Both the position numbers and the translations under genes were made by a program. From contig CAMLRJ010000099.1 of assembly GCA_946482345.1 (NCBI GenBank), forward strand, positions 1 to 9,185: DNA of 9,185 nucleotides. The letters are read 5' to 3'. Numbering within the stretch: the stretch's first letter is position 1; the number at the start of each line of letters is the position of its first letter. This stretch comes from an uncultured Cellvibrio sp. (GTDB lineage: Bacteria > Pseudomonadota > Gammaproteobacteria > Pseudomonadales > Cellvibrionaceae). Shown in pieces: positions 1-6,396 of this stretch. The notes under the pieces were generated by a model, which worked only from the letters and a program-made list of their open reading frames with translations, made no database searches and was not told the DNA's origin.

Positions 1-157
1 TGGCACCCTGAAAACCTGAACCATGTGCTGTGTTGACATCCGATTTTTCTTCATCAGACCCGAGCAACAAATACCCGTAGTATTCCGCGTAGGTATAAAC
101 CGGTAATGCAATACAGCAGATCAGCAGATAACCTCGAAATAAACTCAGCTTTTTCAT
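1..157 (-). CDS. Small membrane or exported protein, unnamed; 3' end outside window
   Basis: The start ATG (155-157) shares its A with the TAA stop of the upstream gene (TAATG), so translation is probably coupled; a weak GGGA lies about 9 bases before it. 52 codons are inside the window without a stop. The protein begins MKKLSLFRGYLLICC and continues through a hydrophobic stretch (about residues 5-32) rich in Tyr (YTYAEYYGYLLLG), then turns polar and acidic (SDEEKSD, residues 34-40) followed by NTAHGSGF. This fits a single N-terminal membrane anchor or a signal peptide; no lipobox is evident. It matches no family I can name. Its place at the end of the speD/SPFH/DUF4178 string suggests it belongs to that module. 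Small anchored peptides with an Ala-His-Gly element near the C-terminus occur in similar neighbourhoods, but this is recollection, not shown here. Confidence 0.7.
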   Translation of the reverse strand, partial: MKKLSLFRGYLLICCIALPVYTYAEYYGYLLLGSDEEKSDVNTAHGSGFQGA

Positions 158-2025
158 TATTCAGTTTCCCATGGATGGTCGCTCATATCCCAACGACGCT
201 TTTCAAAGTAATACTTATATATCAACATCAAAAGAGGAAGAATCAAAATGGCAACCAGAAACGCCAGGAAATTCTGTAAACTGGCCTCACCATGCGATAC
301 ATAAAATCCTACTTTTCTATCTTGCCCATAAATTCTATCTGCGGTTGCGCTTACTTCCAGCACGTAGCGACCCGCTTTTACATTACCAAGCTCAGCCACA
401 CCCGCTTTTGAGCCCTCGCTCCAATAACCCTCGTCATAACCATGATAAAAAGACACTTCATGATAAAAATTTCTGGATTCATTGGTGTCCTGATTAATCA
501 GAACATAATCAAACTCTGCCCAGTCGTTATCTAAATTGGTATTCGCGTAAACTCTCAACATTCCACGATCAGCATGTAAATCAAATGGCTCGCTCGTCAC
601 TGAAGTTCGGCCTGCATTACCTTTCATAGTGATTTCATTCAAAAACACTTTTTGAATCTGTGCAACATGAACAAACCATGACGAAATCAAACCTAGCGCG
701 ATTGTGATAACAGCCACCGCCATATACTGCCAAACATTGGGAGATGGCTGATTGATTCCGATACCCTGCTTCCCGGGTAACTCAACACCAAATGCCAGCG
801 CGATATCTCCCGGTTCAATGTATACGCCTTCACTCCAGTTAATTTCTTTTTTCGATTTTTCACGACTAAAGACAAAAGGAGGAGAAATGTAATCAGTGCA
901 TTCTGATTTTTCGCCTTTATCAACGCGCCAATAAAATTCTCCCAACACACCTTTTAGTTGGGATTGATAAGTTGCGAAATGTTTGTAATGCATTCCCTTG
1001 TGGTATACATCGCCTCGAGCCTGTGGCGATCCACAGGGGGTTAACAACGACCAGTGACCTGAGGAACATACCAGCCAACGAAAACCGGTAACTTCTGAAT
1101 AGAGCAAATACTCATCCCAATAATCACCATCGGCATAACGCAACATAAACCCTATGACTTCATATTGTTTTCCTTGAAGAATTCCTGATGTCCCCATAGG
1201 AATTTTTGGCTTCAGGATTTTTTCTTGTTGACTGTAGGCCAGAACCAACTTTTGATGATCGTACACATCATTCACAGCACGACAGGATTGACACACGACT
1301 GATTGGGTTTCTTTAAAGCGGATCTGAATGGTGTCACCACAAGATGCACACCGGGATTCTTTTGTGTCAATTTGCTTCACAACCTTGAGAGGCGAATTGC
1401 CAATTTTAAAATCACCCAAGTCAGCAATGTGACCTACATACAGTACCGGCTGTTCATCCATATAATCGATAGAGGCAAAAGTGTTTTCTTCACCCATCAA
1501 ATCAACTAAAAATCCTTTCTGCTGGGGTTTGATCGAAAAGGGAATTTCTCCTTCGGTTGCGTTACAAATTGCCTGTTCTATGTTGGTGACGCTGTAGCGA
1601 ATACCACCAAGGTCAAATTGTCGCTCCAATTGAATTTCTTCGAATGCTGGCAGTTTGATACCCAGCGTGCTGGGCTTGGTGATGTAAAACTGCCCCGCAC
1701 CTTCGCTCAACCAAAATAATTCCTGACTCGCTCCCTGACACAACCATTCATTCCACATACCCTCAGCGAATTTTTGTTGAACGCGACCAATAATAATGAA
1801 TGATTTTTTTTTGTAATTAATTTGCATCCCTAGATGAAAGGGCGATAAATCCTCAGCAAAAAAACCTGAGCTACCCAGATCTTGCCAATTCATGTCCTGA
1901 CGAATTAGTCGGGACTGACAATAGCGACAACTGATCTGAATGGATGCGTGATTATAAATTTCAACATTGGCGCCACAACATAGACATTTAGTGCTTCGCA
2001 CCGCCTTTTGAACTAATGCACTCAT
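157..2025 (-). CDS. Double zinc-ribbon, double DUF4178, two-TM membrane protein
   Basis: The 622-residue protein starts at 2025 after AGGAAG, six bases upstream. Zinc ribbon 1 is C14-x2-C17 with C33-x2-C36. A DUF4178-like beta domain follows (about 60-200; motif WNEWLCQ, then LFWLSEG). Zinc ribbon 2 is C226-x2-C229 with C245-x2-C248, then a second DUF4178-like domain (about 275-415; motif YWDEYLLY, then FRWLVC). The protein therefore consists of a duplicated ribbon+DUF4178 unit. Helix 432-454 is the first membrane segment; 455-584 is a beta-rich, probably periplasmic domain; helix 585-606 returns to the cytoplasm, ending in a basic then acidic tail. The paired ribbons recall the zinc ribbons of proteins encoded next to SPFH genes in membrane-stress operons. 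The gap to the SPFH gene is 73 bases with no visible terminator. The biochemical role is unknown; scaffold or sensor at the inner membrane is inference. Confidence 0.85.
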   Translation of the reverse strand: MSALVQKAVRSTKCLCCGANVEIYNHASIQISCRYCQSRLIRQDMNWQDLGSSGFFAEDLSPFHLGMQINYKKKSFIIIGRVQQKFAEGMWNEWLCQGASQELFWLSEGAGQFYITKPSTLGIKLPAFEEIQLERQFDLGGIRYSVTNIEQAICNATEGEIPFSIKPQQKGFLVDLMGEENTFASIDYMDEQPVLYVGHIADLGDFKIGNSPLKVVKQIDTKESRCASCGDTIQIRFKETQSVVCQSCRAVNDVYDHQKLVLAYSQQEKILKPKIPMGTSGILQGKQYEVIGFMLRYADGDYWDEYLLYSEVTGFRWLVCSSGHWSLLTPCGSPQARGDVYHKGMHYKHFATYQSQLKGVLGEFYWRVDKGEKSECTDYISPPFVFSREKSKKEINWSEGVYIEPGDIALAFGVELPGKQGIGINQPSPNVWQYMAVAVITIALGLISSWFVHVAQIQKVFLNEITMKGNAGRTSVTSEPFDLHADRGMLRVYANTNLDNDWAEFDYVLINQDTNESRNFYHEVSFYHGYDEGYWSEGSKAGVAELGNVKAGRYVLEVSATADRIYGQDRKVGFYVSHGEASLQNFLAFLVAILILPLLMLIYKYYFEKRRWDMSDHPWETE

Positions 2026-2098
2026 TTATTCTTCCTGTAAGAAAGCAACTAATCCACATATTGTTATTGTTGACTCATTCGGCACAGCAAACCTTGAA

Positions 2099-3091
2099 TT
2101 ATATCTTTCCAAGAATTTCCGCTTTTTTCGCGGAAAACTCCTCTTCAGAAATAATGCCCTTTTTCATCAAGTCGTGCATTTTTTCCAATAGTACAAAGGG
2201 ATCTTCTTTAATTGTCTCACCAAGTTTAGTAGCAGGCTGATCCAAGGCATTCATCATGGATTGAGCCATCATTAATCCAGCACCCAAACCGGCACCTACC
2301 CCCGCAACACCACCTTCGTTTGCCGCCGCCACAGGAATGCTTTGTGCGGTTTGATATTGAGTGAGATGCTGTAGATTACCAACCATATTCATACCAATAC
2401 GCTGGTCCAATATTTTTTGCAATTCTTCAGGCAAGGACAGATTTTGTAACAGAAACTCTTCCAACAACAATCCAATTTTTTGAAACTCTACCTTTAATAA
2501 TTCTGTGACTTCAGTTGCCAGGCGAGTTTGGTTTGCTGCCAGGTCTAAAAATGGAATTTTTGAATTGGCGATATGATTGGATATCACCGAAATAATCATG
2601 CCCAGTAATTGGCCATCCAGATCATCTGCTCGGGTGGTTTCTTTTGTGCCTGAAATTTCCAGATAAAACTTAGCTACATCCTGAACTTTATAAGAGTAAA
2701 TACCAAAACCACGCAACCGGATTACGCCAAATTCTGTATCTCGCAAGGTGATTGGATTTGAGGTTCCCCAACGACGATTGATTTGTCGTGTGGTATTAAA
2801 GAAATAGACGTCGGATTTAAACGGCGATGCAAACAACTTGTCCCAGTTATTCAAGTTCGTGAGTACAGGAAGTGTTTGTGTCGTTAGTGTGTATAGTCCA
2901 GGTGAAAACTGATCAGCTATCTTACCTTCATTAACAAACAAAGCAATTTGCGTTTCCCGTACTGTTAACTGAGCACCATTCTGAATTTCGGCATCCATCA
3001 TGGGATAACGGTAAGCAAGAATTCCTGTCGCATCATCTGTCCATTCAATAACATCAATAAACTGCTTCTTAATAAAATCAAACAGCGACAT
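2099..3091 (-). CDS. SPFH/YdjI-like (virion-core-type) protein with SHOCT tail
   Basis: The 330-residue protein starts at 3091 after a strong AAGGAG eight bases upstream. It resembles the YdjI-like branch of the SPFH/band-7 superfamily: N-terminal MSLFDFIKKQFIDVIEW, a central SPFH region (about 25-215; VNEGKIADQFSPGLYTL, RLRGFGIYSYKV), a short alpha-helical part (220-250), a Gly/Ala-rich spacer (259-273; GGVAGVGAGLGAG) and a C-terminal SHOCT motif (about 297-330; LLEKMHDLMKKGIISEEEF). No transmembrane helix is evident, so membrane association is probably peripheral. In Bacillus subtilis the YdjI family acts with YdjGH and PspA in envelope stress. The gene lies 28 bases after speD and before a zinc-ribbon membrane protein, which would be a plausible membrane partner. 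Family membership is well supported; the function in this organism is inferred. Confidence 0.88.
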   Translation of the reverse strand: MSLFDFIKKQFIDVIEWTDDATGILAYRYPMMDAEIQNGAQLTVRETQIALFVNEGKIADQFSPGLYTLTTQTLPVLTNLNNWDKLFASPFKSDVYFFNTTRQINRRWGTSNPITLRDTEFGVIRLRGFGIYSYKVQDVAKFYLEISGTKETTRADDLDGQLLGMIISVISNHIANSKIPFLDLAANQTRLATEVTELLKVEFQKIGLLLEEFLLQNLSLPEELQKILDQRIGMNMVGNLQHLTQYQTAQSIPVAAANEGGVAGVGAGLGAGLMMAQSMMNALDQPATKLGETIKEDPFVLLEKMHDLMKKGIISEEEFSAKKAEILGKI

Positions 3092-3119
3092 TTTTATTGC
3101 TCCTTAATCCAGGAATGAG

Positions 3120-3461
3120 TTAACCGCGTTTTACTTCTGTGACCTTCACTTCGTTAGGTTGAAAACTTTTTTTAATTGATTCAACCACTGCATACGCATT
3201 TCGAGAACCACATAAAAACACATCCAATGCCATAAAATTTCGTTCGGGCCAAGTGTGAATACTGATGTGTGATTCAGCAAGCAGCGCAACCCCCGTGACA
3301 CCACAACTCTCACCAAAAGAGTGTAACTGTAAATGCAACAGAGTTGCACCAGAATCCTTCACCGCGCAACGCAGGGCTTGCTCTATGGCGTCGATGTCAG
3401 TGAGGTGATTGGCACCCCAACAATCAATCAGCAAGTGTAATCCCGGCGAATACTGATCCAT
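3120..3461 (-). CDS. speD: S-adenosylmethionine decarboxylase proenzyme (short, SpeH-type)
   Basis: This 113-residue proenzyme makes decarboxylated AdoMet, the aminopropyl donor for spermidine. It self-cleaves at Glu63-Ser64 in the motif LAESHISIHTWPE, turning Ser64 into the catalytic pyruvoyl group. His69 and Cys84 (in DVFLCG) match the processing and catalytic residues His68 and Cys83 of the Thermotoga enzyme, one position on. The length fits the short bacterial/archaeal class, not the roughly 264-residue E. coli type. The start at 3461 sits ten bases after the prfB stop, and the TAGGAA that contains that stop doubles as ribosome site. No spermidine synthase gene is in the window; it may lie further left or elsewhere. 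Co-transcription with prfB and the SPFH gene is inferred from spacing. Confidence 0.95.
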   Translation of the reverse strand: MDQYSPGLHLLIDCWGANHLTDIDAIEQALRCAVKDSGATLLHLQLHSFGESCGVTGVALLAESHISIHTWPERNFMALDVFLCGSRNAYAVVESIKKSFQPNEVKVTEVKRG

Positions 3462-3471
3462 AGTCTATTTC

Positions 3472-4567
3472 CTAGAGCCCCGCTTTCAAACTCTCAACAA
3501 TAAACTGATCCAAATCGCCATCAAGCACTGCTTGGGTATTGGAAGTTTGCACACCGGTGCGTAAATCTTTCACGCGTGAATCATCCAACACATACGAACG
3601 AATTTGGCTGCCCCAGCCAATGTCGGATTTACTGTCTTCCAGTGCTTGCTTTTCTGCATTGCGTTTTTGCATTTCGTGCTCGTACATTTTTGCACGCAGC
3701 ATTTTGTAGGCTTTATCGCGGTTGGCGTGTTGTGAGCGTTCGTTTTGGCATTGCACGACTATGTTGGTTGGAATGTGCGTAATACGAATCGCCGAATCGG
3801 TTTTGTTAACGTGCTGACCACCGGCACCACTCGCGCGGTAAGTGTCAATACGCAAATCGGCAGGGTTAATATCGATCTCGATGTTGTCATCAATTTCCGG
3901 TGAGACAAACACAGAACAGAAAGAGGTGTGACGACGATTGCCCGAATCAAACGGCGATTTACGCACTAAACGATGCACGCCGGTTTCAGTGCGCAACCAT
4001 CCAAAAGCGTATTCACCTTCAAAATAAATGGTCGCACTTTTGATACCGGCGACATCACCAGCGGATACTTCTTCAAGCGTAACTTTAAAACCTTTGGCTT
4101 CACCCCAGCGCAAATACATACGCAATACCATTTCGGCCCAGTCCTGCGCTTCGGTTCCGCCTGATCCTGATTGAATATCGAGATAGGCATTGTTGGGATC
4201 AGTTTCGCCAGAGAACATACGGCGAAATTCCAACACCCCCAGATGCTTGTCCAATCGATCCAGTTCGTTTTGAACCTCGGCAACCATGGACTCATCGTCC
4301 TCCTCGACAGCCATGTCCAGCAATTCACGGCTATCGGCAATTCCACTATCAAGATCATCAATGGTTTTGACAACCAGCTCCAGACTGGATCTCTCACGCC
4401 CCAGGGCTTGTGCCTTTTCAGGCGTTTCCCAAACACTGGATTCCCCCAGTTCCAATTCAACTTCAGTCAAACGCTCTTTCTTTAACTCGTAGTCAAAGAT
4501 ACCCCCGGAGGGTTTCGGTGCGTTCGGTCAAATCTTTGAGTGATAGCAATAAGGGATTGATTTCCAT
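3472..4567 (-). CDS. prfB: Peptide chain release factor 2, made by +1 programmed frameshift
   Basis: RF2 terminates translation at UGA and UAA. Frame 0 starts at ATG 4567 ([20 protein letters not shown], then RGYL) and meets an in-frame TGA as codon 25 (4493-4495). A +1 shift at CTT TGA skips one T and continues with DYELKKERL from 4494 to the TAG at 3472, giving 364 residues, about the usual RF2 length. Stop-recognition tripeptide SPF is at 204-206 and the peptidyl-hydrolysis GGQ motif at 249-251. Residue 245, just before SGAGGQ, is Ala, as in most bacteria, rather than the Thr of E. coli K-12. The stop is UAG, which RF2 itself does not read. No convincing Shine-Dalgarno is visible before ATG 4567 (TGGTTAAAAACATC). 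A reading that ignores the shift would begin at TTG 4470 and lose the first 32 residues. Confidence 0.97.
4492..4507 (-). promoter_or_regulatory. prfB +1 programmed frameshift site
   Basis: On the minus strand the site reads CGGGGGTATCTTTGAC. It has an internal Shine-Dalgarno-like GGGGG, the three-base TAT spacer, the slippery CTT codon and the poor-context stop TGA C. E. coli has AGGGGG with identical spacing; here the first base is C, so pairing with the anti-Shine-Dalgarno may differ slightly. In the known mechanism low RF2 slows reading of UGA and lets the ribosome slip +1, giving autoregulation. Confidence 0.95.
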
Positions 4568-4611
4568 GATGTTTTTAACCAGATAGATAAGAGGAATAAA
4601 GCGAGGCGCGC

Positions 4612-4640
4612 ATTTTACATGAGATGGGGATTCAGGCCAA
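4612..4640 (-). promoter_or_regulatory. Predicted sigma-70 promoter of the prfB operon
   Basis: On the minus strand, TTGGCC (4635-4640) is followed after exactly 17 bases by TAAAAT (4612-4617). The predicted start would be near 4605, with a leader of about 40 bases. The bases just after the -10 box are GCGCGCC, a GC-rich discriminator as is common in stringently controlled promoters of translation genes. The boxes are read directly; activity and stringent control are inferred. Confidence 0.55.
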
Positions 4641-4722
4641 ACCGGTCAACTTTCCCTGACTCGATAGAAAATTTCAGCGCCAGCCTAGGTTAATTATCGA
4701 TCTTCAGGCATACTGCGCGTAA

Positions 4723-4758
4723 CCGATTACATTTTGTCACCGACGATGTATCGGACAA
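4723..4758. promoter_or_regulatory. Imperfect dyad upstream of the mannanase; possible operator
   Basis: CCGATTACAT (4723-4732) is the inverse of ATGTATCGG (4746-4754) apart from one extra T. An overlapping dyad TTGT..CCGA/TCGG..ACAA spans 4734-4758. It lies about 55-90 bases before the mannanase start, in the 243-base divergent region between prfB and the mannanase, where a regulator could bind. I found no convincing -10/-35 pair for the mannanase itself in this region. Confidence 0.3.
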
Positions 4759-4800
4759 CAATAACAAGATCAATAAACAATCAACTTTCGACAATAAATT

Positions 4801-4805
4801 CGGAG
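4801..4805 (+). promoter_or_regulatory. Ribosome binding site of the mannanase gene
   Basis: CGGAG lies five bases before ATG 4811 (CGGAGATCCAATG). Together with the lipoprotein signal that follows at once, it fixes the start. Confidence 0.75.
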
Positions 4806-4810
4806 ATCCA

Positions 4811-6319
4811 ATGAATTATTCAACTCGTTTGAGTCTGGCCTTATCCCTCACTCTTTTATTATCTGTTGCCGCTTGCGGTGGCGGTGGCAATGGCAACCCG
4901 GCGACTTCATCTTTGAACAGCAGCTCGACCATCACCAGCTCCAGCCAATCCAGTTCAAATTCAATTTCATCCAGTTCATCAAGTTTAATTTCATCCAGCT
5001 CTTTGGTTTCAAGTTCCAGTAGATCCAGCTCAAGTACATCCAGTTTACCGAGCCACGCATCAAACGGTGTCATCTATTGCACGGCTGCAGGTGACGATGC
5101 CGATGGGGATGGTTGGGGATGGGAAAATAATGCAAGTTGCATTGTCAGAAACTCAAATGTCGATCCGGATAAAGGCAATTTTCAGGGCTGTGTTATTGGC
5201 ACTACCAGTTGGCACTATTGCACAACGGATAACGGCAGTTGGGGCTATGAAAATGAAACGATTTGCGTATCCAACAGTTTCTGTCCCGCCAATCGCACAA
5301 ACTCCCAAACTGCTTTATCGGAAAATTTAATCGATCCTTCAGCAACAGCAATGACCGAAAAAGTTTATGACTATTTACGTTCTATTTGGGGCAGCAAAAC
5401 TCTTTCAGGACAAATGGATCTCACCTGGAAAGATTCTATAGATCAATACCAACGTGTTATCAACGACACCACAAAAGCTCCCGCTATTATGGGGTATGAC
5501 TTCATGAACTACGGCATGACGGCCGATTGGGTCGAAGGTCTGGAACAAACCGAAGAAGCAATAGCCCATTGGAATCGCGGCGGACTGGTGACCTTCACCT
5601 GGCATTGGCGAGCAGGTAGTGAAAATGCGTTCTATAGCGATCAAACCAATTTTTCTATTCCAATAACAAATGGACAACTGAATACAACATCATCGGATTT
5701 CATCAAACTACAAAGTGATGTGGATATGATTGCCGATGAGTTGAAAAAATTACAAACTGCGGGCGTTCCCGTTTTGTGGAGACCCTTACACGAAGCTTCA
5801 GGTGGATGGTTCTGGTGGGGACGTGCGCGAACCGATGTTCCTCCTGCCTATGCCCAAACCTTGATGTGGCGATACATTCACGATCGATTAACCAATCATC
5901 ATGGCTTACATAATTTAATCTGGGTGTGGAACGGTCAAAGTGCAGCTTGGTACCCTGGAAATAATTATGTCGATATTGTCAGCACTGATATTTATGACAG
6001 CACTGATAATAAAACCTATAACTCACAAATCACCAGTTACGACACTGTCAAAAAATATCCATTGCAAAGCAAATTGGTTGCATTAAGTGAAAATAGTTAC
6101 ATTCCAGATCCCGATAAAATAGCAACCGATGGTGCCTGGTGGTTATGGTTTATGGTTTGGAATGATGGAAATTTTAACGAGACAACACTTGAATCTGGCA
6201 CTCACAAAGATAATTTCTGGAGCGGTGAGTACTACAATACCAGCGCACATAAGATCAAAGTTTATAATCACGCGAATGTCATTACATTGGACGAACTGCC
6301 GGATTTTGATTCCGAATGA
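4811..6319 (+). CDS. GH26 beta-mannanase, surface lipoprotein with CBM10-like region
   Basis: The 502-residue protein hydrolyses beta-1,4-mannosidic bonds in mannans. A lipoprotein signal ends in SVAAC; Cys22 is the lipidated residue and the +2 residue is Gly, not Asp, so outer-membrane sorting is expected. A poly-Ser linker covers 33-81. A cysteine-rich region (87-162) contains two related units: YCTAAGDDADGDGWGWENNASC (89-110; written here as residues YC, then DADGDGWGWENNASC) and YCTTDNGSWGYENETIC (136-152), the second being CBM10-like. The GH26 domain occupies about 170-502. Acid/base Glu328 is in WRPLHE, with the family's following Trp333; the likely nucleophile is Glu427 in VALSEN, 99 residues later. 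WFMVWN (446-451) supports the family. Cellvibrio japonicus has several GH26 enzymes, one a surface lipoprotein; I cannot say which, if any, is the ortholog. Endo- versus mannobiose-releasing action cannot be told from sequence. Confidence 0.93.
   Translation: MNYSTRLSLALSLTLLLSVAACGGGGNGNPATSSLNSSSTITSSSQSSSNSISSSSSSLISSSSLVSSSSRSSSSTSSLPSHASNGVIYCTAAGDDADGDGWGWENNASCIVRNSNVDPDKGNFQGCVIGTTSWHYCTTDNGSWGYENETICVSNSFCPANRTNSQTALSENLIDPSATAMTEKVYDYLRSIWGSKTLSGQMDLTWKDSIDQYQRVINDTTKAPAIMGYDFMNYGMTADWVEGLEQTEEAIAHWNRGGLVTFTWHWRAGSENAFYSDQTNFSIPITNGQLNTTSSDFIKLQSDVDMIADELKKLQTAGVPVLWRPLHEASGGWFWWGRARTDVPPAYAQTLMWRYIHDRLTNHHGLHNLIWVWNGQSAAWYPGNNYVDIVSTDIYDSTDNKTYNSQITSYDTVKKYPLQSKLVALSENSYIPDPDKIATDGAWWLWFMVWNDGNFNETTLESGTHKDNFWSGEYYNTSAHKIKVYNHANVITLDELPDFDSE
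4907..5053 (+). repeat. Poly-serine linker coding region in the mannanase
   Basis: Codons 33-81 encode mostly Ser, with a few Thr, Ile, Leu, Val and Asn and only one charged residue (Arg71). Both AGC/AGT and TCN codons are used, giving imperfect repeats around TCCAGCTC and TCAAGT. Such flexible linkers join modules in Cellvibrio secreted enzymes. Here it separates the membrane anchor from the binding and catalytic domains, so the enzyme can reach away from the surface. Confidence 0.9.
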
Positions 6320-6332
6320 GTTAACATTTTGC

Positions 6333-6372
6333 ACAAATAAAAACGGCGCACTCAAGCGCCGTTTTTATTTGT
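6333..6372. terminator. Bidirectional intrinsic terminator between convergent genes
   Basis: A perfect 17-bp inverted repeat has arms 6333-6349 and 6356-6372 and loop ACTCAA. The GC core CGGCGC/GCGCCG is flanked by an A-run on the left and a T-run on the right, so it can end transcription of the mannanase (+) and of the CBM2/PKD gene (-), whose stop is 24 bases away. Confidence 0.93.
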
Positions 6373-6396
6373 AGCTTCACACAGTGATCAATACAG

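Noticed and set aside
171..497. Plus-strand open frame opposite the DUF4178 gene
   Set aside because: No ribosome site or recognisable protein pattern; it lies wholly opposite a well supported gene.
4470..4567. In-frame TGA early in prfB as a disrupting mutation or assembly error
   Set aside because: The surrounding CGGGGGTATCTTTGAC is the conserved RF2 +1 frameshift site, and the reading resumes exactly in +1 with the conserved RF2 sequence.
4907..5053. Serine-codon repeats as a CRISPR or tandem-repeat array
   Set aside because: Repeats are short, imperfect and in frame with a coding linker; there are no spacers or regular period.
4816..5073. Minus-strand Glu/Leu-rich open frame opposite the poly-Ser linker
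   Set aside because: It is the reverse complement of Ser codons (mostly giving Glu, Leu and Asp), a composition artefact.
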